Source of the DNA: Multifurca ochricompacta | Lineage: Eukaryota > Basidiomycota > Agaricomycetes > Russulales > Russulaceae | Reading direction: 5' to 3' | NCBI GenBank assembly: GCA_022496185.1 | Contig: WTXG01000071.1 | Span: 99,882-163,881 of the forward strand | DNA: 64,000 nucleotides | Shown: piece by piece, positions 22,373 through 32,848 of the stretch | How the letters are laid out: each line of letters opens with the position of its first letter | Position numbering within the stretch: the stretch's first letter is position 1 | The notes under the pieces: generated by a model | What the model saw: only the letters and a program-made list of their open reading frames with translations | Database searches by the model: none | What the model was told of the DNA's origin: nothing | Position numbers and translations under genes: made by a program

Positions 22373-23634
22373 ATGTCCTACGAAACAGACATTTTGAAAG
22401 GTTCTGATGAAACCCTCCCTGTCACCCATCGTCACGAGTATGTACTTTCTATCCTCTACCTTCTTGGATCTATCATCTTTGCCGTACCTCAGTGTCTATC
22501 CTACTATCGATCCCAAGCCATTCTACGCTGCACAATCATACAAAGGAAAGGTAGTTCTCATCACTGGCGCATCACGTGGTATCGGGCAAGAGACAGCTTT
22601 GCATTATGCACGCGCGGGTGCTTCACTTGCCATAGTAGCGCGCAGTGAAGAATCCCTCAATGAGACGAAGGGCACGATCCTAGCTGCCGTACCCAGTGCG
22701 GATGTACTAGTGCTCACCACGGACGTGCGGAACGTGACTGGCGCGGAGGTGGCCGTACATCACGTGATTGAGCATTTTGGAAGGCTGGACATACTCATCG
22801 CTAACGCCGGGTTCATATCGTTGTGGGCAAGCGTAATTCAATTCCTTCACCCCCCTACTCGCCCACCCTCTCACACGCCGGCGGTCTCTCTGAATGATTC
22901 ATTCCTTTTTTATTTCTAGCACTGAACGAGAAAGACCCGAATGCGTGGTGGAACACCTTTGAGGTCAACATTCGCGGGATATTTAATTTTGTCAGGTGCG
23001 ATCATGCCATGCCCCCTCCCCCCCTTCCGGAACCCTATCTCCATGTTTATCTGAAGCTTCTCTATCCCGCATATAGCGCCGCCATCCGTGCCTTGGAAAA
23101 AGTAGAGGGATACATCGTGGCCGTCTCTGGAATCGCTGCGCAGGTACGATTGCCCGGATGCAGCGACGGGTGCATCTCGAAGCACGCCGTCAACCGACTT
23201 GTCGAGTTTATCGCACTTGGTAATATTGTCATTGTGGATATGCGGTAGCAGAGTGACCATTGATATATGGACGGCAACCGCCGTACCACCTCCGTTGACA
23301 TAGAATATCCCTCCGTACGCGCCTTTTCCCTCGCGCCTGGATACATCCCTACACGTTTAGCCAAAGAAGCTGAAGCGGGAGATGGTCCCGATACCCTTGC
23401 CCTCCCCGCCGCCACGATGCTCTATCTTACCTCTGGACGTGCGGACTGGCTCACTGGGAGGTTAGTGAAAACAAATGGGTACGTTGACGAGTTCGCTCAA
23501 ACGTTGTTGACTCCTTTGCGGATAGACACTACTCCGCGAACTGGGACATATCGGAGGTTGAACGTGATTGGAAGGATGTTATTGTAGAGAAGGGCGGGCT
23601 CGTAAACAAGCTGTATATTCCCCCTCGTGCCTAA
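22373..23634 (+). CDS. Short-chain dehydrogenase paralogue 1
   Basis: An SDR of 295 residues in six exons: 22373-22437, 22493-22830, 22920-22995, 23077-23219, 23304-23460 and 23526-23634 (888 nt, phases consistent). The NAD(P) site TGASRGIGQE and the NAG motif (ANAGFIS) are intact. At the active site, where SDRs have YxxxK, it reads SDGCISKHAVNRL: the Lys is kept but Tyr is replaced by Gly. Intron 2 keeps the frame only if it starts GC at 22831. The GT two bases later breaks the frame, so either a GC-AG intron or a one-base deletion is present. Paralogues lie at 24951, 26792 and 37828. Substrate unknown; activity as a classical SDR is doubtful. Confidence 0.75.
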
Positions 23635-24950
23635 CAGGTCGGGAGGTTTCACGTGGACACGCTCCCAAAAATAAAAATGGCGCCGTTCTATATCCTCAGA
23701 TCCTAATATGAGCTTATATCCATGATACAGTGTATTACGCGCTCTCCAAGAAGGATGTCCACATTATAATACTATAAGATGCTGCCCTTGAAGTGCTCCG
23801 AGATTCAGGTACCCGAGAATAGTCAATAGACGGCGCAAAAACTGTCGCGCGGTGCCCAGGCTCAAGGATTTATCGTATGGGTTATATGTGTGCGCGAACG
23901 GCCAAAGGCTGGAGTGTTTGCAGCGAACCATGACAGCAACCTGGGCACTGCTGCTTGTCGGACCAGAAATATTGGTCTCGATTCGGAGTGGAAAGTAGAA
24001 GAACTGTTGCTGAAGGATAGACTAGGCACCCACAGGAGTAAATGATTCCCGCCCTGCTCTCTCGGTTTTCCCACGTCATGAATGACCAGCGGTTCTTGTT
24101 GGATTGCTTATGATCTACCGTCACCCTCTGGGTTACTACCCGTGTCGATTCGTTCGTCATCCTTTCCACTGTCTTCCAACCAAGTCAGACTAAGGATGGG
24201 ATGGAGGGCAACCGACCCAAGACATGAATTTAGAATCTAGGAGAAAGGAGGTAGGATGATAATGGTGGTCTTTCGAGGCCAACCCCCAAGCACCATGTTT
24301 GGGGGAGACTCGGGTCCCACCCAGTACAATGAAAGATTAACGGAGTGCACAACCTGTTGTCCAAATGTTGCATGCTCTTTGTTACCTGGAACGGAAAAGG
24401 TATTGATATTGACTTGATGGGTTGATAGTTGGAGATATGAGTTGTAGAGCGTGATTGTCGAGTAGCTTGCCTCGTGTCAGTTTCAGTCACGTTCACTAAC
24501 AATCGGCAGAGCTGGCTGGTATTCGCGCGTGTTTCTTTCATCACTTGGTCCATAAAGACACTGTCCCAATTCTGGATATGCAGACTGGCCCACTGCGTCA
24601 CAATTCGTTGAAAAAGGACGCGATACTTAAGCGCCTTGATGAACACGCGTCGCTAAGCGGACTGGAGGGATCGGGATGACGTGCCATTTACAGTCGGAAT
24701 AAGGGCACGTATAAGTAATACAAGTAGCTGCACTTACACGCACTGTACCGGTAAGGTCCCGACTTCAGCACTTCGACCGTCTGCTTGATCGGTAAACCGC
24801 GCTAAATGTGGGTACGTTTGTGCCAATACAGTTTCTATGAAGATGGCATTCCACTTGCCAGTTGCCGCGTGCTTTATCCTGCATTCTGCTATAAATTGGT
24901 AGAGCCGACAAGCTCCATATTGTTGTTCTTCACACGGAAATCCCGCCACT
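23635..24950. other. Intergenic between SDR paralogues 1 and 2
   Basis: Several open frames of 60-138 codons occur but none has a recognisable motif or family. No repeat was identified by eye. The right end should contain the promoter of SDR 2. Confidence 0.45.
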
Positions 24951-26157
24951 ATGCCTTTTTCTTTGGACGGTATCTTAGGTGTCGATGAAGACCTCCCCGT
25001 CACCAACCATAACGAGTGAGTGCCCTTCTTATCTACCCCATCTCATCCTTGACATCGCGCAGTGTCTACCCTGCTATCAATCCTGAGAAATTGTACGCCA
25101 CACAACATACAAGGGAAAGTAGTCCTTGTTACAGGTGCATCGCGTGGTATCGGGAAAGAGACCGCGTTGCAATATGCACGAGCTGGCGCCTCACTTGCGA
25201 TAGTGGCCCGCATTAAGGAATCTCTCAACGAAACGAGGGATGCAATTTTAGCCGCCGTACCGGATGCGGAGGTACTGGTGCTGCCGGCAGACGTGAGAGA
25301 CGACGAAAGCGCGGAATATGCAGTGCAGAAAGTTCTAGAGTGCTTCAAAAGGCTAGACATACTCATTGCCAACGCCGGGGCCATAACTCCTTACTCAGAG
25401 AGTGAGCACTATCACATCTATCTCCTCGCTTTTTCCAAGATTTTCTGTGACGCTCGTCATTTTTTTAAGCCATTACCAAGAAGAACCGAAGTGCGTGGTG
25501 GAATACCTTTGAGGTTAGCGTCCGTGGGATATTTAATTTTGTGAGGTGCAACCTGGGATGATGGCCTTCTCTTCCCATGCCCGAGTAACATCTGTTCTTT
25601 AAACTCTAGCGCCGCACTACCCGCCTTGGAAAGTGCGCGGGGTTATGTCATCGCTATCTCGTCAGTGGGCGCGCAGCTACGCATCCAGGGAGGTAGTGAT
25701 GGGTGTATAGCGAAACATACTGTGAATCGCCTCGTGGAGTACATCGTTCTTGGTAATTGTTTTCATCCTGTCTCTTTGGTGAAGAATGATAACCAATACG
25801 CAAGCGCGTTGTCGCCATATGACGTAGAGTATCCCGGCGTGCGCGCGATTTCGCTCGCACCGGGCTTCGTCCCCACGCAGTTGTCCAGGACATCCAACGC
25901 TGGTGAACCCCCTGATACAGCTGCCCTCCCTGCGGCGACGATGCTGTACCTCACCTCTGGTCGTGCAGACTGGCTGTCTGGAAGGTCTGGACATTTCATT
26001 TTACGTGAGAGAGTGAGATGTTTTTTTGGAGCTCACTTGCTGGGCTGTCAGATATTATTCCGCGAATTGGGACATATCAGAGGTAGAACGCGATTGGAAG
26101 GATTTGATCGTCGAGAAGGGTGGGCTTGTGAACAAACTGTGCATTCCCCGTGCCTGA
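24951..26157 (+). pseudogene. Short-chain dehydrogenase paralogue 2 (frame disturbed)
   Basis: Same six-exon plan as paralogue 1: 24951-25015, 25063-25401, 25470-25545, 25610-25752, 25828-25984 and 26052-26157. TGASRGIGKE, ANAGAIT and the C-terminal WDISEVERDWK are present. The catalytic site reads SDGCIAKHTVNRL, again without Tyr. Exon 2 lacks two bases against its paralogues near 25097-25115, which shifts the frame just before GKVVLVTG. An alternative acceptor at 25087 would restore the frame but drop about eight residues. Its last two exons are duplicated at 36990-37332. Confidence 0.7.
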
Positions 26158-26791
26158 GTGAGTGTCGAGTCTTAATGGGTTGCTCTGCATTTTTAAAGCC
26201 ACTGATAGTACCCAATAGCGGACGCCATCCTTACGCAGCTGAAGAGATCATGACCAAACGTGCAATAGCCCTCATTATTGGTACACTCCGAGGCATACAT
26301 ACCATCCCCAAGCTGAAACATTTGTTATCATAGGGACTCGATGTGCTTGATCTGGAGAAAAAAGAGGGTCTTACGATCGTAAAATCCATTGTGCCCTGGC
26401 GGGTCATGGGTGAACATTGAGATTCGTGTGCGCGTGGCGTGAGAATGTGAGTGAGAGAGGTACGATGCACGCAGTCATGTGATTTAAATTTACCTTAATA
26501 AGATAAGATATGAGATGAGACTCATTAATCAAACCGGAAAGAGGTCACCATGATAGGACAATATATTAACAAAAAAAGATAACTTGGCCTTGCAGTTTAT
26601 TCATTCGTGTAAACCTTCATTTATAACTTGGAAGGCTCACTTACATATAGAACACTATATATTATTCCTACATTGCATTTGGTTGTCACTGGTCACTTGG
26701 TCACAAATCATCAGACATGAGGTGGTGTTTTAAAGATGTATTCGTGCGATAAACTTCACTCTTTTTTCACCTGCCGACAACCCCCCCCACC
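26158..26791. other. Intergenic between SDR 2 and SDR 3 (duplicated)
   Basis: Non-coding. The sequence recurs with small changes at 37333-37827, as part of the block duplication that includes the end of SDR 2 and the start of SDR 3/4. Confidence 0.75.
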
Positions 26792-27895
26792 ATGTCCCTC
26801 GATAACATCATAGGTTTTGATGAGAACCTCCCCGTATCTTATCGCAACGAGTACGCACTCAGATTTCCTCATCATTATCCCCAGATGAAGCATTTCTCTC
26901 ACCACACCCACATCACAGTGTGTATTCTGCCATCGATTCCAAGCCACTGTACGCCTCGCAATCGTATAAAGGCAAGGTCGTTCTCGTTACTGGTGCATCG
27001 CGTGGGATTGGGCAAGAGACAGCTTTGCAGTATGCACGGGCGGGTGCTTCACTTGCCATAGTATCGCGCAACGAAGAATCTCTCAATGAGACGAGGGACG
27101 CGATCCTATCTGCCGCATCGGAGGCCACCGTATGACTTTGGCCGCGGACGTACGAGAGGCAAAGTGGCGCGGAAGCAGCGGTGCAAAAAGTACTTGAGCG
27201 GTTCGAAAGGCTAGACATACTCATCGACAACGCTGGATTCATATCCGTTCTGGGCACCTGTAAGAAGAAAGAAAAAAATAGTGCTGTTGTTCTGCCATGG
27301 TCCTCTTTTTTTTTTTTCTGATTCAAGGCTGTTTCTTTCTTTTTTTTTTTTTTAGCACTCAACAAGAAGGACCCGGATGCGTGGTGGACCTCTTTCGAGC
27401 TTTCGAGGTCAACATCCGCGGGGTATTCAATTTTATCTGGTGAGCAGTGCGACGGGGAGGCCGTGCCGCACCGCTCACTCGACTGACGTTATTCATTCAT
27501 TCCCAAGCTCTGCGATCCCCGCATTAAAAAGGGGCAAGGGTACATAGTAGCGCTCTCCACTGTCGGCGCACAGCTGCGCATCCCAGGAAGTAGCGTTTCG
27601 CGAACATATCCAAGCACGCTGTGAATCGCCTAGTCGGGTTTGTAACGCTTGGTAGGACTCTTTTTTTTTTTTTCTGCAACGAGCTGCTGCAGAAAGAGAT
27701 GATTAAGTGTGCTCGGGGTGCGTTGGTTTAGAATATTCCAAGCGTGCGTGCGTTCGCTCTTGCGCCTGGCTTCGTCCCTACGCGCCTTGGCCACGGACGC
27801 CCAAGCTGGTGACGCGTCAGACACTCCCGCGCTTGCTGCGGCGACGATTGCTCTATCTTCACTTCTGGACGTGCGGATTGGCTCTCTGAAGACTT
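26792..27895 (+). pseudogene. Short-chain dehydrogenase paralogue 3, exons 1-5 (decayed)
   Basis: Starts MSLDNIIGFDENLPVSYRNE and keeps TGASRGIGQE, then loses frame at 27135 (GTATGACT where paralogue 4 has GTACTGACT) and again near 27165. NAG is present as DNAGF. Exon 4 is damaged at the active-site region. Exon 5 stops at about 27890, where foreign sequence of about 1.6 kb begins. The last exon is found beyond it at 29605-29708. It is the allelic or duplicate counterpart of paralogue 4 (37828). Confidence 0.85.
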
Positions 27896-29503
27896 GAGTT
27901 GAGATTGCGCTGGAAAGAATCAGTGGACAAGAAAGACAAGAAAGAAAGAAAGAATTCACCATTACAGGCGGTAACCCTAGTAACACTAAATGGCAAAACT
28001 CCATAGTGGCGAGTTGATCCAAAAGCCTACACATTTGACACTTGCTGGGGGAAATTGAGGACCGGAACAAGAGGTCGGGACTCCGGTCAGCTTGTTCAAC
28101 AACAAAAAACACAAGAGATAGCATAAAACACTGGAATCCTAGTACAGTCATGTTACGGGACACCTAACCTAATTCGGACAATTCCCTCCTTACTACACCT
28201 TCACCCTGCACTCAGAACAGAATCTCGCCCGAAATATTTATGCACATCACATAGTTTCTAACCTAGGCGTTATCATTGGCACCCGGCGCATTTACATTAG
28301 CGCGAAACGGATCCTAAGGCACGCCAGGATCAGCGTTATCGGACGGGTTCATCCCCCATGGAGGAACGCAGGTGCACTACTTACTGCGCCATCGGGGCGG
28401 ACGCTACGACGACCATGGGTAACCGGCACGGTGTCTGGGTCAAACTCGACGGCAGGCGCGTTCGCGGTCTCCGACTCGGCAGTCTGACCAAAAATCGCGT
28501 TACCAAGTTTCTGATTTTGATTTCCGTTGAGCGCGAGGAATATATGTTATGAATACGTGCAAGGGAGAGAGATACTGACCTCGGCTACTGAATTGGCTGT
28601 ATCTTCAAGGCTGCCTTCAGCGCTTCCCTGCGTCCCGACCGCGCTTTCTATAATTCCCTGCAAAACGTTCAGAATTAGCATAGGGACATTCGCCCCGCTC
28701 CCCCCCCCCTCTGGCGATGACATGGCTAGCGGGAACACCAATACTGACTTTGATACCGTGGTTGTTCGACATTTCTTTGTAGGCAACGACGTGTTGAGGT
28801 TTAGAGATCGAGGTTTGTGGAAGAGGTGAGGGGCTCAAGTTGATGGGTATCTGGTGTGGTGGGTTGAGGTAATTATACTGTGAGATATCGCCAGTATCAA
28901 TTTGTATCAATATGCTGTCGTAAAAGGGAAAACGTAAAAGAGCGGAAGACGTGAAGTACGGAGGCAACATGTGGTGGGCTGATGGACTAGGTTTAACAAT
29001 AAGGTTAATGAGTGTGGATAACGTCTTACTCCGCCATGGCAGATGTATGCGCCCTTCTTGAGGAAAGGGAGTGGTTGAGGGTTCTGCTCATGGATAATGA
29101 CAGGAAGACCAGAAGAGGACTAAAGCTTTTGAGTTGAATGGAAGGATGGTCATAATCACTTGGCAACAATTATATCTCGAAAAATCACGAGTCACGAGGA
29201 ACCTAGACCCCTTTTCTTCCAATTCCGTAAAATAAATGAATGATATGATTGAAAAGGCGGCGCGGTGGTAGCGACATTGGCGACGCACAAATAGAATGAT
29301 AGAGCTGTCACTGCTAGCATCTTTTGGGGATTTAGGGTCACATCCGCTAGCCGGTTCAAGAAGGTGAGTGAGGTGATAGAACCAAGATCGTAGATGACAC
29401 CAAGCCTGTTCGAGTCCAGTCCGGAGTGGGGGAGCTAAGAAAGTCAACTTCACGTAGCTCGCACTCTTTTCGTGTAGTAGAGGATGAGGATGGGGATGGG
29501 GAG
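27896..29503. other. Insertion splitting SDR paralogue 3
   Basis: About 1.6 kb absent from the matching place in SDR 4 (between 38918 and 38923). The flanks CTCTCTGAA and GGTTCGTACC are contiguous there. No TIRs, LTR ends or poly(A) tail were recognised, so the origin is unclear. It carries a possible small minus-strand gene near 28370-28786. Confidence 0.6.
28370..28786 (-). CDS. Possible small hypothetical gene in the insertion
   Basis: Two minus-strand open segments fit together by splicing in phase. The upstream one includes MSSPEGGGSGANVPMLILN and EGSLEDTANSVAE. It is followed by GTCAGT..CAG (about 28500-28568), then KLGNAIFGQTAESETANA to a TGA near 28370. The product would be about 110 residues, small and acidic, with no known domain. 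Composition is reasonable for coding DNA, but there is no homologue in the window, so this is tentative. Confidence 0.3.
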
Positions 29504-29708
29504 GTTCGTACCGCTATTTCATGATGGGGTACTTTCTTTTTCTCCCTTTCTTTTTATTTTCGTCCTTTGTCGATTATAACTGCCACCGAACCCGGGCACC
29601 AGGTTTTACTCCGCGAACTGGGATATTGCTGAGGTGGAGCGTGATTGGAAGGACTTAATTGTTCAAGAGGGAGGACTCATAAACAAGTTGTACATCCCTA
29701 GTGTTTAG
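29504..29708 (+). pseudogene. SDR paralogue 3, final exon
   Basis: After the insertion, the intron 5 sequence resumes (GGTTCGTACCGCTATTTCAT). The last exon follows (about 29605-29708), encoding FYSANWDIAEVERDWKDLIV and ending IPSV-stop. It matches the last exon of SDR 4 almost exactly. Confidence 0.8.
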
Positions 29709-29839
29709 GTGAGACCTTTCGACTATTTTCTCTGTAATAACATCCATCATTCGAACGGAATGAAGTAAAGGTTTGAGATTGCAATTAGAGTGGCATGACT
29801 CACGTGACCTAACACGAAATCGAACGCGCTTCAGGGTGT

Positions 29840-30264
29840 GTCCCAAATCGCGCGGCTACTACAGGACAAAGTAGCTACTAGTTGACAGTTGGAAAGTACT
29901 AAGGGATGTACAGAAGGGTAAAACCTCACTTGGAGGAAAAGGGTTAAGTGAAAGGGTGGAAATAAAAAAAAAGGGGGGGGGTGGTAAAAGAGAGGCGTAA
30001 AGAAAGTAGTGGTAAGGACGTAAAGGTTTACGTAAGACTTCCTGATGTCGCCTACTCAACCTAATCTGGCTCGCGAGGTCATAGGGAGGAAGGGGGCCTG
30101 GTGAAGGCACGTATGTTCTGGATGAAGACCAGGAGGTCGTCGATCAGGGGCGGGGTGGTAAAGAGCTGAAAGCTGCCATTGGGTAAGGAAAGGAAGGTGA
30201 CCCAACACTTTGGCCAGGTTTCTCCACTCTTACGTTCGTTTCTGACAATTGGGCCTAACTTCAA
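29840..30264 (-). pseudogene. LINE 3'-end fragment
   Basis: The minus strand reads LFTTPPLIDDLLVFIQNIRA then FTRPPSSL-stop, similar in form to the C-terminal tail of the LINE at 8730-9035. A homopolymer-rich stretch (about 29965-29985) follows. It interrupts sequence that is otherwise duplicated at 39160-39300. Only the extreme end of the element is present. Confidence 0.5.
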
Positions 30265-30344
30265 TTTGAATTCGACCTTCTTTCTTGATTTATTATTGTC
30301 CCTGACCCCCCCCCCCTTTTTTATTTTTTATTCTTTCTCGGAAA

Positions 30345-31030
30345 ACGGAAACAACCTGGAGTTCAATCAACAAAATAAAACAATTGTTGCCTATGTCATG
30401 TCTGGCGGGTGTGACCCATACTTCACACAGGAAAAGGCAACCACGCCGACTATATCACCACCACGTGTGGGCATTTTTAATACAACCCTGGAATCTGATC
30501 GCTGGTTGGCATTAAGGGCCCGAAACCGGATTGGATTGTTAAAATCCCCGCAGTGTGTGTATGTATACCGCTCGGTGCTGACTGCCAGCAAAAGGTAATG
30601 AAGCAGAACAGAGGTGCGTACACCGAGAAGAGGTAATATACCCATGACGATTAACTTGAGGGATTTTGGTCGCCAAGAACTTCATGTCGTGTCTGCCAGC
30701 CAGACATAACCTAACCTTAACCTTGCTGTGTAGTAGCATACACGTGCGGTCATGCTCAAAAACGCGTATCATCATTTATCCTTTCATCCTGTTCTCAGAA
30801 GAACCTCGCTGTCGCGTGCTAAATTTGATAATTTATCATCTTAAGGACAAGCCAACTGTATTGTGTATAAGCAAGTGAACTTCAAGATTACAAAGTGACA
30901 GAACAAAATGTATGGAATGTGAGAAAATCATGCCCAAAAATTGATGTCGAAGCATAGCAAGCATATCCGTCATCCGCCAGCAAATGTGGATATTGAGTAA
31001 AGCGTAGTTCGGCAGAGGTAGTGGGCAGAA
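30345..31030. repeat. Triplicated intergenic segment, copy 1
   Basis: This stretch recurs at about 39430-40040 in the same orientation; its right part also recurs inverted at about 47340-47680. No gene was found in it. A shared landmark is TATGTCTGGC-type sequence near 30700 and TTGATGTCGAAGCAT near 30938. Confidence 0.75.
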
Positions 31031-31079
31031 ATTATTCGAGGCCAATAATTTACTAAAGGGTCTGATGGGAAGGTGGTAA

Positions 31080-31625
31080 TTTAATTTACTGGTAATTTAC
31101 CAGTAAAAAATTCCACGTGATACTCTCACGTGATGTTTTCATTCCATCGGGAAGTCATTGTCTAGAGGCTCTCCAAGAGCTTCTGGAGGGTTAGGAGCAG
31201 CCACAGAAGGTGTCACTTGATGAAAGAGCTGCTGTAAGACACCGAGATGACAGATCAATGGTTGGTGAGACCTCGAGAGAATGTTCAGGATGGAACATCT
31301 CAAGATTCAGCTCATCCAACCAACTATCATCCTTGTCGTCACGGTCATCTGGATTCTCATCCAGTTTGCCATCTGACTTTGAAAAGAACCTGTTCTTGAT
31401 ATCAAACAATTTCACAGATCTCAAGACTATTGAGGTTATCAGCAGGTAGGGTGTTTCCTTTCACATATTCCAGGATATTTTCCATGGCTTGACAAGAACA
31501 GAGTGTTGCTCATATATTTAGTTGAACTTTTGAACATTTGATGCTCATATATTACAGTCACGTTGGCACGTGACCTGGTAAATTACTGGTAAATAAATAT
31601 TGGGTTGGGTTGGTAAAAAAGTACC
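31080..31625. mobile_element. Probable MITE with TTACCAGTAA termini
   Basis: The left end has TTTACTGGTAATTTACCAG (31087-31105) and the right end TGGTAAATTACTGGTAAA (31576-31593), in inverted arrangement with CACGTGA motifs just inside each. The roughly 0.5-kb interior has no transposase. The size and termini fit a non-autonomous DNA transposon, family not assigned. Confidence 0.5.
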
Positions 31626-31638
31626 TTTACCCTAATCT

Positions 31639-31994
31639 TGTTACGATTAGTGTCACGTGACTCAAATGAATGATTATCGATGACGCTATACACCTTTTGT
31701 TTCTTTTTGTTTCTCCACTTTTCTCGACTCCGTATCCACTTGTCTCGGACTTATACAGCAGCGACTTCAATGTATATGATGTAGGGTACGACGTCACCCC
31801 TTTTCTTCTATTTAAACCACAGTATATTCCTTGTATTCTTTAGTCTTGAGCTCTCTGTTTCTACAGACCTTAGCACTCAGGAATAATACTTATTTCTTGC
31901 TTTACCTAGCACACTTAGCACAGTCTCGTCACCCGAACTCGGTCGATAACCTCGACATTGAACTCCGAGCGCTATACGGTCTGTCACCGTAACA
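31639..31994 (+). repeat. Solo LTR (TGTTACG..CGTAACA)
   Basis: 356 bp with a 7-bp terminal inverted repeat. It has a TATTTAAA box near 31810 and a pyrimidine-rich region after it. Flanks AATCT and CATCT agree at four of five positions. A related solo LTR is at 40041-40338. No a-b splice-like module was seen. Confidence 0.7.
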
Positions 31995-32367
31995 CATCTT
32001 GAGTAATTACAAACATCGAAAGTTTCATAAAACGATTGAGGCGTTCCAATGGGAGGCGAAAGGACGAAGTAAAGGATTTTCCTTGATCGACATCCATTAA
32101 AGTAGAGGAGACGAGTTCTTGCCTGGCATACTTTACTGGGGGGGAGCTTGGAGAAGGATGGCGCTTTGACATGATGAGGAACACAAATCGAACAAAATGT
32201 GACATGACATGACATCACGTGATTCGGCATACAAACTCTCCCTCGCCCACCTTGTCCTCCAAACTTTCCATCTATCAGCTCGTCTCAACAACACGAAGTT
32301 AACGTCTGGCAGAAATTCAAGGAGTTTTAAAATGACAAAATCCTAAATGCGTCAAATGCGTCAGGAA

Positions 32368-32561
32368 TGATTTAAACAATTCCACACTGCAGGCACAACA
32401 CTTTCCTTCATATCTTGTCACAAGTAAATAGTCTTATTTCTCTTATGTCTATCATGCTCTTTTGTGTGGTATAAAGGGTCGCCATTTTATACTCGTTCAC
32501 TTCAATTTTGACCACTTAAATTGGACTTATCCACTAACCTAAATAGGTAACTAAACCCTCA
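32368..32561 (+). repeat. Short copia solo LTR, joined a-b form
   Basis: Related to the 9881 LTR: it shares the start (TGATT..AATTCCAC), the TATAAAG box (32470) and the end (CTAAACCCTCA). At 194 bp it is about 120 bp shorter. The module has a single a (about 32516-32525) joined directly to b (32526-32546), with no intron, spacer or second copy. No clear target duplication. Confidence 0.65.
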
Positions 32562-32848
32562 CTGGTATGCCTCGTCGTTGTGTTTTGTGTCTCAAAAACA
32601 TCATCCACTTGTCTGATCAATTTAATAAGTTTGATCAGATCCAGGACACACGTCTCTGCGCATCTGCGCGTCTATCATCATTTCATCCATCGAAATCAAG
32701 GCCGAGGTCACCTGCCCGTGTCCTTGTATGGCGATCTGTACGTACACAAGGCTATGCGCTATGCGCAACCACCCAGAGATTCACCTCCCTTCCCATTCAC
32801 CGACACTATCATACCTTCCCTGCGAACCAATTCTTTCCCACTCTTACC

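Noticed and set aside
23860..24650. Several minus-strand open frames between SDR 1 and SDR 2
   Set aside because: No recognisable domain, no consistent splice pattern and no second copy in the window.
31809..31994. Splice-copy module in the TGTTACG LTRs
   Set aside because: Only loose repeats such as TTAGCAC occur; there is no exact joined copy.
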